Source: Molossus alvarezi
Lineage: Eukaryota > Chordata > Mammalia > Chiroptera > Molossidae
Direction of reading: 5' to 3'
Length of the DNA: 64,000 nucleotides
Assembly (NCBI GenBank): GCA_037176705.1
Contig: CM073891.1
Location: 96,655,827 to 96,719,826, forward strand
Shown here in pieces: positions 1 to 11,179 of the stretch; the first letter of the stretch is position 1, and every line of letters begins with the position of its first letter. The translations under genes were made by a program, and so were the position numbers. The notes under the pieces are model-generated. The model had not been told where the DNA came from, ran no database searches, and saw only the letters and a program-made list of their open reading frames with translations.

Positions 1-3000
1 GCTGCTAGAGTAGTTCAGCCAGTCGGTGAGACAGGAGCATTTGGAGGCCTTTGGTGTAGGAAAGGTGCTACAGGCGCCCAGTGCTGGTCACCCACTGGTT
101 ACCTCCGACCGGAGACTCAGTGGGAGACTTAGGACACATTTTTCCTTTAAGTGCCTCTTTTTCACTTAGCTTTTAAAGTTCTTCTTCTTTTTTCTTCATC
201 CCAGAAGGGATATCTTTAGCTCATGTGTGGATTTATAATCACCTTTGAGTTATGGCTAAAAAGGTACCATCTACTGTTCAGTTCTGGGGAAGAGAAAATT
301 ATGGCTTCTAGACTTGAACTCCTAATTTGCAGGCCTTATTATAACTTCCCATCCATGTTGGGTTGAGTGTATGAAGCCTGTGTTCAGCAAGGTCCTGTAA
401 TAACTATTCATCTCTGAGTTTGGGTCCTTTGCAGGGGGAGAGGCAGGGAAAGGAGCAACTCCTCTAGAGGTCCCACCCCCTCGTGCCATGACCGGTCTGG
501 CATTTACATACCCACGGCTAGGCTTCAGTGAGGAGCTCTCCAGAGCAGGTCAGTCTGAGCAGCCCCATTAGTTCAGTACAAAGTTTTGCTGCATGACTCC
601 AGTTTAGTCTCTGGATTATTGGGGGAAATACGTCCAGAATTAAACAAGTCGTGCTGACTGGGGTGGTGAAAGGGTGTTTGTCATGGATTTGTACAGGGAC
701 CAAAGACTGAACACTCACTCTCAGTGCTCCTCCTTCTGGTTCTTGGGATATACGCAGGTCTGTAGTTCTACAGCAGGGAGCTGGAAAGTCTAATTCAAGC
801 CACACTTGCCAGCATCCTTTTTAGAACCTTCTGAGGCTGGTTTTCTTTGAGGTAGACTTTAGAGGCCTGACATCCAAGACCTTGTGTGTGATGATGGTTT
901 CATAAAAGTACGTATCTTTGGTCTAAACTGTCTTCTTTTAATATAACACTAGTAAAAGTGATGTAGTATGGCCGACTCTGAGTGTGTAGAACTACATTTG
1001 ATGCACATGTTCTGGATGCCAAATGAAACTGTGTGTATGATGACTTGAATGGAGGTGACTAGAATTTTATAGAAGGGGTCACCAGGCATTTTAGTATATC
1101 TGTAACCAGCTTTTAAAGTTATTCTTTAACTTTAACTCTGAATTCCTGACACAGTTACTTGATTTAGGAAAGTGTATGCCTGCTGCTTCTCCGCCTCTTT
1201 GAGGTACTCCCTGCTATCTTACTGCAGTCCTGTTTATGTAAGTGCAATATAAAGAAACACATATGGATATATACAGATTATATGTAGGTTATGACTAAAG
1301 CAGGTAGATGACATTCTTGTATCCATTTGGGGGAAGCCAGCTCATGACTTTAGAGTCAAACTATAACCAGAATTTGAGATGTAATCGGTTGGCTTAAACC
1401 AACTCTTGGTAGAGCTGGATTTTCAAGTCTATTTTTTCACTCCAATCCTCGGGTTCATGAGAGTTGAGACTTTCCCCAGGTATCTTCGTGCTATCTCATG
1501 TTTGCATATCTGCCCACATTTCTCTGCCCAGGAACAAGGAAGTCTATCTGTGAGAGTTTCCTAAGTGGAGAAGTAAAACCTGGTATTTAACACTATCAGT
1601 TCTCCCGTGTATATACTAATTTATCTGTGAATGTCATACTTTAAGTAAAGAAAATCATGCTTTATTAATTTAATAAAGTGTTTTCCACATCATAGAAAAA
1701 TCTATAAAACAATATAGAATAGATTGAATTTTTAACTATTCTTCAGGGGCCAAACTGAAACCCTTTCCACTGGCAGAATCTCCTTTTTTTAGGGCCCTAG
1801 TGACATGATGTAAAACTTTGCTCTAAACTATTCATGTCTATTACATATCTAGATTTAAAAATATAGTAAAATTAACATTTCTAAGCAAAAGGTATATTAA
1901 TAGTGACCTTTGGTTACCCAGAGTAGCAAGAGTAAAGCACAGATCATTGAAATCCATAGATAATCAGTGTTTCAACTTTTCTGTCAAACACTGATTCATA
2001 TATAGTTTTTCTTTTCTACCCCTTTCCCATAAGCACCTTCTCTTCAATGGATGGGGCTATGAGTAGTTAGAAATGGAAAAGGAAGAATCATGGGCGGGGT
2101 TAGAAACCAGCAGACTTACAAGCAGCCTGATTGGCTGTAATTGGTCAGTCTGCTGGCAGCTCTCAAATGCTGAAATTAGGACCCATGGGTGGCAACCCTG
2201 AGTTAGACCTCTTCTCTCCTCTGCTTGGCGTAGTTTCCTGCCCTGAGTTCTAGGCTGTCTGTCCTCTGACCACCCGAGAACTCTCAACACCGGTGGGAAG
2301 AAAAGGCAGTATGTGATGCAGAGGAAAACCCATCATTTGAACACATTTGTTTGGCTCTTGACATATACTTCTTTCCCCCTGTTCTTGCAGGAGCCTGTTT
2401 CTTCATTTGGAAATACCTTTTCCAGCCATATTGCTTGGCTTATAGGAAAGGTTGAATTCTCCTCGAAAACTATGTTGTCTTAATTCTGTAAAACCACTTT
2501 GTCTTTAGGTGGTCGTACAGATGTCTGGACGTGGCACAGGTTACTGAATCGCCTACCTGTCAGCGCTCTGATGTAGCACAGAAAGCCATTTTCCTTATTC
2601 TTCATTGTTCTGCATTAAGCTTCAGGGTGGGTGTGGGTTTATGGTCTCGTGATCATAAGCTCCAAAAACTGTCACTGTTAGCTTACATTGCTTTGGTTCC
2701 CCAAATGCCTCGGGACTCTAGGAGCACTGGCAGGGCCTGAGGCAGGCTCAGTCCAGTTCTGTGACCTCCGCCTGCGTCGCCACCAGATCACACGTGTCCC
2801 TTCTAAGGTCACTGGAGTCAGTGGAAAGCAGCCTCCTCTCTTGTCTGGTATTGAAAAGAAGTTCTGAGTTGTGCTTCAAAAGTGGTGCCATCTTTTTAGT
2901 ATAATTTTCATATTTTTTATTTTTTTCACTTTTTAGAAGTTTTTTTAAAGGCCCCACTTAGTCAGTGTACAGGGTGAGTCAGAGGAAGTTTCAACAACTT

Positions 3001-3490
3001 AGTGATTGCTGTTGTACTTGTGGCATATTTAGAATACAAAGGAGGCATCAGAAACACACTGACGTTTTCTAAAGCCACTTCCTTGTACAGAGTCTGAGCA
3101 GGGACAGCGCCAGGCTTCTCCCTGCAAGGCACCTGCCAGTGAGGGTTTTCTGGAAGAACCTAGGCAAGAAAGGGAAACCTCTCCCACCCACATCTGAGGG
3201 TGAGCCTAGGCTTGGCTCTTCGTCCAGGGTGTGCGTAGGCCACACACGATGCTTGCCTTACTATAAAGCTATTGCCATAGTCCTGTTAAATAGTGTGGAA
3301 GTCCTTTTGCAGTCTGGTGTGCATGCCGTATGATCAGGACAGCTTTTCCACCTTACCTGGTTTCCTACAAGCAGGTAGGAAATATAGTGAATTTACCCTA
3401 CAATGTCCAATCTGTATTTATGTACCTTGTCAGTGTTTTGCTGTTGGTTTTCTAAAACAATCTGATCAATAAATCTTATCCAAATCTATT
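1..3490 (+). other. Presumptive 3' UTR of an upstream plus-strand gene (KLHDC10 by synteny)
   Basis: I see no exon with a recognisable protein match here, and no SINE, although SINEs are dense from 4.6 kb onward. A polyadenylation hexamer at 3468 is followed by GT-rich sequence, and an alternative hexamer lies at 1672-1677. In mammals KLHDC10 lies next to TMEM209 and is transcribed towards it, so a long KLHDC10 3' UTR entering from the left edge is the simplest reading. That gene name is an inference from remembered gene order. The sequence itself shows only repeat-free, low-coding DNA ending at a plausible poly(A) site. Confidence 0.4.
3468..3473 (+). promoter_or_regulatory. Candidate poly(A) signal AATAAA
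   Basis: A canonical hexamer stands in 'gatcaataaatcttatcc'. It is followed within about 60 bp by TG-rich DNA ('tgattgtctgatgg', 'tttgtggtatgtg'), as expected of a downstream element. It would end the putative 3' UTR that starts left of the window. Confidence 0.4.
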
Positions 3491-4582
3491 TGGTTCAAGG
3501 CTACCTTGATTGTCTGATGGTAATTTGTGGTATGTGAGCTCACCTATGTGACCTAAGTATCAGTCCTACCTACCTTGCCCACCTCCTTTATCACCCCACC
3601 AGGGTCCACTTTTCTCTGTAATATCTGTGGGTCATTCACCTTCTACCTCCACCCACTGTGGGGTAGCTGCTTTCTGCTGACCATCTGGAACTCCTGGACA
3701 CACCATAATCCCCTCAGCAGAGCACTAAGTCCCTCCAGGACATCAGCAAGGGTGTGACTGTGAGGCAGGACACACTCCCTTTTCCTACCCCACCCTATAT
3801 ATTCCCCAGACTACCACTAGATACGTTCGTATGGATGTAGCAACACTTTTCTGAAGGGTTGGAAGAGCCACAGAGAATGAAAGAGAAAATGTGAACCGTT
3901 ATAGACAGCATCATGACTGCCTTTATGATTCAAGTGAAAAGCCCCAGGAGGAGCCCTTCACAGAGGTCCTTTGGGGATGAAACCAGATCCTAGTTCTGGC
4001 TTTGGTCTCCCATGCACCTCCCTCTGCAGAACCTCTGCTAGGCATCACCTCAACCTCTAATGGGATCCCCTCTCCCAGCAGTGCTTTTCCGTCTCACATC
4101 GGAGTAGGTGTCCCTTTCAGAGCTAACATTTTGTGATTATGACCAAAGGCTTGGAGCAGAACGGTGAGCATCATACGTGAGCAGCAGCACTAGATTGGAC
4201 CTGCGTTAGCTCTTCACCCTGATCTTGGTATGAAGGTCGTTGATCCTACTGCAGTGTGAGGTCTACAAGGGCCAGGCCGTTCCTTGGTGAGGCCACAGCA
4301 GTGCGGCCTGCGAGTGCGCGCTGGAAGCGGAGTGTGCGTGAGCAGGGCCAGCTGTTGGCCCGTCTGTGACCCGCTGCTTTCCAAAGCATGAGGCATGCCT
4401 GTTAAAAGAGCCGATTCCTGGCCCGAATCCCATTAGTAGGTGAACTATTCGAACAAACTCACGGGTTGATTCTGATTTAGCTGGTTTATGGCATGTGGGA
4501 GTCAATGCCCCACAGCTGAGTAACTGCCTGGTGCTGCCCAAGATGACCAGGAGCCCTTGTACCTTACTTGGCACTGTGATTC
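3491..4582. other. Intergenic, no gene seen
   Basis: Single-copy-looking sequence with short open frames only. No splice-linked exon, RNA gene or recognisable repeat was found. Confidence 0.5.
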
Positions 4583-4772
4583 TTTTAAAAAATTTTTATT
4601 TTATTTTATTGAATTTTTAGAGAGAGAGAGAGAAACATTGATTGGTTGCCTCCTGCATGTGTCCCAACTGGGGATCAAACCTACAACCTGGGCAAGTGCC
4701 CTGACTGGGAATCAACCCTGTCACCTTTTGGTTCACGGGATGGTGCTCCAACCAACTGAGCCACCAGGGAAT
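4583..4772 (-). mobile_element. Old VES-type SINE
   Basis: Read on the minus strand it has a degraded tRNA-like head ('tggctcagttggttgg'), a 'gttgattcccagtcagggca' body and an A-rich end. Divergence from other copies suggests an old insertion. Confidence 0.75.
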
Positions 4773-5674
4773 TACTGTCATTTCTAATTACTCAGCAGGG
4801 AACTAGAGCAAAAGCCAGAACGAATGCTTCCCAATCCTTCTTCAGTTAAAACTCTGTAAAGATGGCAGACTGGCCCTCCACATTTACTTCCTCTCTCTCT
4901 TGGAGAATCACTAAAATAATAGTAAAATGACCTTACTTTTCCTATCCCTAAAATGGGGTCAATAATAGTAACCTGTATCTGGACATTACTGTGTGGCTCA
5001 AAGGAGCAGATATGTGTAAATATATGTGCTTATAATGCTGCCTGGCATGTAGTGTACATTATTAGGTGTTCACTATTATAGTTCTCTACAGCTGATGGAA
5101 CAAGAAATAATGGTGAAATATTTACTGAAAATTACAGAGTTAACCAACCAATCAAGAAGTTAAATATAAGAGGATGAGGCAGGGAGGCAGAATGATGTGA
5201 GCTGAATCCTCGTCTTCCTTAGCGAGAAGGTAATATATGGAATGTCTCATATCGAAGCAATAACCAGGAGAGAGATTAATTAGGGATGTACAGGTAGGTA
5301 TCCAAAAAAGCCCAAAGAGCCAACAGTAATGAGATGGGTAGGGAGGTAAAGGCCACAGGGACTGCTGTTTTTTTAAGTATGTTCCTGGTTGTTTTTTTGC
5401 TCTCCCCTTTATAAAGCAGAACCCTTCGCAGCTCTTTCAATTTAGCTCTTCTTCAGGATACTGTAAATCTAGGTCCCTTCCAAACAAGTCAGGTTGTAAA
5501 TGATTGGGTGTTTCAAAAGGTGGAGCTGAGGTGTTAGTATTTTAAATTTCTTCGTTGATTCAGTTGTAGCCTGACTGATTTTGGGGGAATCTTTGATTTA
5601 AACACCAATCTTGGAAACTAGTAGAAGGAAAAAGGTTCAGAGAGGGAGGGAGGGACTTTTTTATTGTCACTGTT

Positions 5675-5911
5675 AATCCTCACCTGAGGATGTTTTTTTC
5701 ATTGATTTTCAGAGAGAGTGGAAGGGAGAAGGGAGAGAGAGAGAACCATCAATGTGAGAGACACATCAATTGGTTGCCTCCTGCATGCGCCCCAACCTGG
5801 GCCAGGGATTGAACTTGCAACCTAGGTATGCACCCTTGACCAGGAATTGAACCTGCGACCCTTCGTTGCTAGGGCCAACGCTCCAACCACTGAGCCATGC
5901 TGGCCAGAGCG
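5675..5911 (-). mobile_element. VES SINE, group A
   Basis: The tail-side motif 'cctcacctgaggat' and the head 'ctggccagcatggctcag' (minus strand) bound the element. A short duplicate of flanking 'gggagggactttt' is visible on both sides (5647 and 5917), consistent with a target-site duplication. Confidence 0.8.
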
Positions 5912-6089
5912 GGAAGGAGGGACTTTTAAAAAAATACACAACCTCTCAGGGTTTCAGTGTGGTTTCATCCTGTCACCTAGAGCCTTGTCCTCACTATCCT
6001 ATCCATTCATAAAATTAAGCAGGAATATTCTTCCAGAGCAGAACTTTTTACTCCATAAACACAGCAAGGTGAGAGGAGATAGTTTCTTT

Positions 6090-6367
6090 CTTTTTTTTCT
6101 CTAATTGTTTTTTTCTTTATTGATTTTAGAGAGAGGAAGGGAGAGGGAGAGAGAGATACATCATTGCCCTGGCCAGTTTGGCTCAGCAGTTAGAGCGTCG
6201 GCCTGCGGTCTGGAGAGATACATCATTGAGAACTGGCCACCTCCTGCCCCCCCCCCCCTTCCAGGGGATCAGGCCCACAACCTGGGCATGTGTCCTGACT
6301 GGGAATAGAACTGGCAACCTCTTGGTGCATGGGTCGACGTTCAACCATTGAGCCACACCAGCCAGGC
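6090..6367 (-). mobile_element. VES SINE, group B, interrupted
   Basis: The 'tttattgattttagagagag' end, the 'cccacaacctgggcatgtg' body and the head 'ctggctggtgtggctcaatgg' (minus strand) are all present. The purine-rich segment is split by the 47-bp head-only insertion at 6167-6213. A poly-C run lies at 6248-6258. Confidence 0.8.
6167..6213 (+). mobile_element. Head-only, tail-less VES fragment with target duplication
   Basis: The 47 bp begin exactly at the VES 5' end ('ccctggccagtttggctcag') and stop after the anticodon-arm region ('gcctgcggtctgg'). There is no body and no A-tail. The 15-mer 'agagatacatcattg' occurs perfectly on both sides (6152-6166 and 6214-6228), inside an older group B SINE. 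This is the structure of a tail-less retropseudogene. Confidence 0.85.
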
Positions 6368-6369
6368 GA

Positions 6370-7389
6370 GGGTTTCTGAGTGACGTACAAAGTGAACCCA
6401 GCAAATCTATCCATCCTGCACAGGCCTCAAAGTTACAAATGCAGAAGTGAGTCACTTTTCTCAGATTCTCAGATACAAAGTGTGTCCAAGCTTCTCTCCG
6501 GCCATCAGCTCCACGGGAAGACCTCAGCAGCGCACGTGGGAAAGAAGATGCCAAGCTCTGCTCAGCCAGGAAGGGCAGCACCAGCCTGGCCCTCACCAGG
6601 CTGTGGAGAAGGACAGAGACAGGTGGGGGCTCTAGCCACTATTTCGGGACCTCACACCAGGCCAGGAGCTTTAGAGCTCTATTGCAAGTGGCAACTGTGA
6701 AGAGAAAACAGCTGTCATTCAGTCTGTCACCGTAGAAGGAACAGACTGGTCAGTTCATTCTTCTTGAACCTTCCACCTAAAGCTGTCTGGCTATTAGAGC
6801 TGAGGTGGCTGTCCCCATGACTGCCAAGGGTGTTTGCAAAATCTCACCCATACCACTATATAGGAGCAAACTTATTTGCTATGCCAACTGCAGAGGAATG
6901 TGTCTGGGGTCCCATTTTCCTCTCTGAGCCTCACCCTGGAGGAAAAGGTAGAGTATGTAGGAAAATAGCCAGGATCAGATCATGGTTCATAATGGCAACA
7001 TCTGCCCCTTGCTCCCCCTGCACTGCCCGGGGTCCCTTGAAAGTAAGAGGCCAGACCTGCCATCCACAAAATCTGAACCATACAAATGCTGACCTTGGAG
7101 GTTGCTCAGCGGCATGTACCGAGGGGTGCACTAGGGTATCGGGAAGGAACCCCAGCCCTGCTTGGTCTCACCAGGATTGCAGAGCCCAGCCTCTGCCTCC
7201 CTGCGAGCCAGCCATGTCCATGGTTCATTTCCTCCTCAGCAACCCGGTGCTGGAATGCAAGCATGGAGGTCTTACCCCCATTTCACAGATTGGTAGTCCA
7301 AGACAAGCCAAATTAAGTGGTTTGCCAAGGGGGTTAGCCAGACCTGCAAAGCTCCAAAAAGGGTGGCTCTTCCTGCAAATTCGAGAGGT
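6370..7389. other. Intergenic, no gene seen
   Basis: GC content rises towards the CpG-rich block. Open frames here, including one running to about 7741, show no recognised domain and no exon-like boundaries. I see no SINE in the interval. Confidence 0.5.
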
Positions 7390-8960
7390 TTCCTTTTTAA
7401 GAAGTGTCACCCTCGGGCTGGGCCTAGCCGCAGGCGGCCAGTCGTTCCCAAGAAGAGCCAGAAGACCTCCACGTGCGTCTGGAGAACCGCATCCCGCCCC
7501 CTGGGGGTGGGGGGTGGCGGTGGGGCTACGGCCGCGAAGACAAGGGGTCTCCGAAGCCGGCTCCCCTCCGGGAGCCAGACCCCAGTGCCTGCCGCCCTCC
7601 TCCCCGCCTTTGCCCGGTTGGCCGGGGCGGGACGCTGGCTGCACAGAGGCCGGTCCGTCGGAATCTCTCCCCGAGCAGCACGGGGCTTGGGCACCCAGGC
7701 GTCGCGAAGGCAGGTCGTGGGGCTTCTCTGCCTCCCCCTAGCGGGGAACAGAGGCCGATGGAACCCCGCCAGGAGGAGGTGGCCGCGCCGGGCTCCCCGC
7801 TCCGCGCCCCCTACCCCCGGGGAAGGTGGGGGGGGCCGGCTGGGAGGCCCGGGGCTGGCACTCACCCCTCTCGGCCCGTTACTCGCCGAGCACCGGGTGC
7901 GCGCCAGCCCTGCCCTCAGGGAGCTTCCATGTGATGGGTGCGGGGCAGCCAGCCCGGGGAAGGCAACTAGCGGCTGATGTCACTAGGGCCGCTTTACAGA
8001 GACCGGTGAGGAGGCGCCCGGGGACCCAGTAAATGTGCACGAGGAGCTAGAAAGCGCATGAAGGAGAACGTTATCGCTTCAGGGACCAGAACCTTCCCTA
8101 CACGCCCGCTGTGTTCCGGGAGGGAAGGAGCACGTGGCAGCGGCAAGGGGACCGGGCAGGGCCCTGGGGGGCGAGCGCGGTGGGGAGCTGGCAGATGCTT
8201 GGCTGCGCCCGTAAGAGCCGCGGAGAGCCGGGGCCGGAGAGAGCGCGGCCCTCCTGGCGCCCTGGCCGCCGCAGGGAGGAGCCAGCCCCTCGGGGGGCAC
8301 CCGGTGGTGGGCCAGGCCACAGGGCAGGGCCGCTCCCAGCTCCCCCCGCCCCCCCTCAGCCGGGCACCCTCGAGCAGGGAGCAGAGGCCCCGCAGCCCGG
8401 GGCAGCACCACAAAGGCTTGGCGAACCCCCAGCCCCGCAGGGGAAGGCGGCCGCTGGGGAGCTAAGGGGTGGGGCTGAGGGCTTGGCCAGAGTCGCCTGC
8501 AGACTAACGCTGCCCGGGGCCCAGAGCCTCCCCTGCAGCCCGCCACGCCCAGCTTGAGAGGCGCTCGGGACCGGGGGGAGAGCCACCCCGAACCAGAACG
8601 ATCTGGTTTAGAGTGGCTGGTTCCCCCTCTCCCCCGCCCACCGCCCTTCCTCCTCCAGCGACAGGCTGGTTTTTGCCGCAGCCTCTGACCAAGGTAAACA
8701 GAGCGGGAGAAGGGAAAGAATGCTCTGTTTCCATGGCAACCCAGAGGGCAGCCGATGTGCTCTCGGATGTCAGTGTGACTTGGGGGAAGAAAAGGCTCAC
8801 TGGAAAAACAACGGGGAGGAAGCCCCTGCACCGCGCTCGGCGGGGCTGGTTCTGGAACCCGCTGCGGGCCTGGTGGGCCAGGCGGGGAGAGGAGTCAGGC
8901 CCCTCAGAGGACGGCAGATGAGCAGGACGGCTGGGGACACACCAAAATGCTACTGGAACA
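7390..8960. promoter_or_regulatory. Orphan CpG-rich block (candidate CpG island)
   Basis: CpG dinucleotides are frequent throughout ('gccgcaggcggccag', 'ctacggccgcgaag', 'gcgcggccctcctgg'), in contrast to the CpG-poor surroundings. Several long overlapping open frames on both strands are what high GC produces by chance. None gives a recognisable protein. It could be a promoter or enhancer of an unannotated non-coding transcript, or unmethylated intergenic DNA. Confidence 0.6.
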
Positions 8961-10009
8961 ACTGTCGACGTGTCCCTCAGTCCTCACACCCAGGGAGCAA
9001 AAAGCAGAGCCTCCCAAGCTCACACCGACCGCCCCAGAGCCTCCTGCGGGGCAGCTCAGCTGAGGGGCGGCCTCAGACGTTGATCCAGAGCCGCAGGGTC
9101 AAAGGCAGGCTTTGTCTGGAACAGACCCACACTGGTCTCCACTGCAGGGGAGCTGAGGGTCGCTGCTGTTCTCTGTGCCCCTCACAGGCCCCCTGGGCTC
9201 TCCCTGTCCCTCCTTAGACCCTGGAAGGCTGACACCTCAATCATGACTGTAAAAAGTCATTCTTTTGCTGAAGGGGTGAGTGTGACGCAAGAACAGAATA
9301 ACTTCTGCACAGGGCTCTGGGTGTGCGGTCACAGAGGTGTGCCCCCTTCACTCCTCCAGAGGACAAGGACAGTATTTTTCACCATGTCACTCTCCAGCTG
9401 CTGACCAGAGCCCTGTCACACACTGGGGTCTTCTCCCTGGAGCAAAGTGAGGGCATCAGAAACCTCTTCCAGGTTCAAGGCTCGTATCTGTTACACCACA
9501 GACTTGGCCCCGTCCTCTCGCTGTTAGCGCTCACCTGTGTGTGCAGGGGCGGGAAGACCCCAGGACACAGGGGGGCGGTAGGTGGCGAGGTCCTGCCCCA
9601 GGAAAACAGAAGGAACCTGGAGGTCTTCGCCCCAGAGCAGCAGCCCAGCAGCAACGCTCAGCGGGAAGCCAGCGGGAAGCCAGCGGGAGATGCCCTTGAA
9701 CCTCTGTCCCCAGGCCCGGGAAAGGCTCTCCCACAGGTCTCTCCGGGCGGGCCCTCAGGCGCTGTGGTCGGCCTGGGAGATGCCTCAGCACCGACCCCAG
9801 GGGTGGGAGGGGACGCCAGGGAAGGACAGGAACAAGGCAGGCAGGCCGCTTTCCCCTTGCAGAACACCCCTGGATTCCAAAGGCTCTGACCTTAACTCCT
9901 GCCTCTGTCCCTCGACTCACTCCAGGCCAATCAGAGCACCTCTCTGCGCTGCCTTCGCCAGTCCGGCATGGGAGCATGGCAGGGCCTTGGCACTCACACA
10001 GTTCAGTCT
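8961..10009. other. Intergenic, no gene seen
   Basis: GC-rich unique-looking DNA that includes a small tandem duplication, 'gggaagccagc' at about 9662-9684. No gene was recognised. Confidence 0.45.
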
Positions 10010-10590
10010 CTCGGCTCCTTTAGTTCTGTATTCAAATGTCATCTTTTCTTTCTTTTTTAAAATCCTCACCCAAGAATATTTTTCTATTTATCTTCAGATA
10101 GAGTGGGAGAGAGAGAGAGAAACATCGACATGAGAGGGACACATTAACTGGTTGCCTCCTGCACGACCCCGACGGGGGCTGGAGACCAACTGCAACCGAG
10201 GTACATGCCCTTGACCAGAATCGAACCCACAACTCATTCGTCCGCGGGCCAACGCTCTACCGCTGAGCCAAACTGGCCAGGGCTTAAATGTCATTTTTTC
10301 AGTGAGACAGAGCTAGGGCAAGGATGAGGCGAGTCAACGTGGTCTTCTCTGATCCCTCTTTATAAATTGTATACACCTCCTCCCCGTACTCCCTGTCCTC
10401 TTCCTATGGAATGAAACACCATCTCAATATTTATCTTGTTTATCATCTGACTTCCTCTATTAGAATGAAAGCACCACGAGGGCGTGACTTGTCTCCATCA
10501 TGTTTCTGTTTTGTCTGTTTTCCCCAGACAATAGACATTGCTGAATAGATGGACAGATGCATGGATGGATGGATGGGTTGGGTGGGTTGT
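10010..10590 (+). mobile_element. L2-like LINE 3' region, split by a SINE
   Basis: The text 'cagtgagac', 'tctttataaattg', 'cactccctgtcc' and 'attagaatgaaagcaccacgagggc' follows the order I remember for mammalian L2 3' ends. It is followed by an (ATGG)n run at 10558-10576. A VES SINE divides it. Confidence 0.55.
10055..10283 (-). mobile_element. VES SINE, group A
   Basis: It contains 'atcctcacccaagaatat', 'cttcagatagagtggga' and the head 'ccctggccagtttggctcag' (minus strand). Flanking 'aaatgtcat' plus a T-run is repeated on both sides, giving a target duplication within the L2-like sequence. Confidence 0.9.
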
Positions 10591-10741
10591 GGGTGAATAA
10601 ATGAGGCCACAGGTTCAACAGGATTTTCTTGTACCTGTTCTCAAAACAAGTAAGAGGTGTACTGCAGCCTCCAAAGAAGCTGTCGAAGCGATCTGGCACA
10701 CATGCGGTGCACGGGACTTACTATTGAAAAGAAGAAGAGCT

Positions 10742-10993
10742 GCCCTGGTCGGTTGCCTCAGCAGTTAGAGCGTTGGCCTGCCAACCGAAGGGTCACAGGT
10801 TCAATTCCCAGTCAAGGGCACGTACCCGGGTTGCAGGTTTGATCCTGGCCCTGGTTGGAGACATGTGGGAGGCAACCAATCCATGTGTCTCTCTCACATC
10901 CATATTTCTTTCTCACTCTCTCTCTCCATCCCTCCCTTCCACTCTATCTAAAAATCAATGGAAAAATATCCTCAGGTGAGGATTAACCAAATA
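10742..10993 (+). mobile_element. VES SINE
   Basis: The head 'ccctggtcggttgcctcag' leads into a T-arm-like 'caggttcaattccc', a pyrimidine-rich tract and the tail 'cctcaggtgaggatt'. The flanks carry 'aagaagaag' on both sides. Confidence 0.85.
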
Positions 10994-11005
10994 AAGAAGA
11001 AGAAG

Positions 11006-11170
11006 AGCCCTGCTGGGTGGCGCAGTGGTTGGAGCGTTGTCCCATACACCAAAAGGTTGAGGGTTTGGTTCCCAGTCAGGGCACGTGCATGTTTCTATCT
11101 CTGTCCCTTCCTCTCTCTTTCTAAAAGTCAATAAAAGAACGTGTCCTCAGGTGAGGATTTAAAAAAAAGA
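11006..11170 (+). mobile_element. VES-related SINE, internally deleted
   Basis: The head 'agccctgctgggtggcgcag' and tail 'cctcaggtgaggattt' are complete. The middle jumps from 'cagggcacgtgcatg' to the pyrimidine tract, so about 80 bp of body are missing. It lies right beside the previous copy, in 'gaagaagag' sequence. Confidence 0.75.
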
Positions 11171-11179
11171 GAAGAAGAA

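Noticed and set aside
6830..7741. 303-codon open frame on the plus strand
   Set aside because: It lies at the entry of a GC-rich block where stops are rare. It overlaps other long frames on both strands and has no recognisable domain and no splice or promoter context.
8079..8831. 250-codon open frame on the minus strand in the CpG block
   Set aside because: Composition-driven (Pro/Arg/Gly/Ala-rich) and antisense to equally long frames; no family resemblance.
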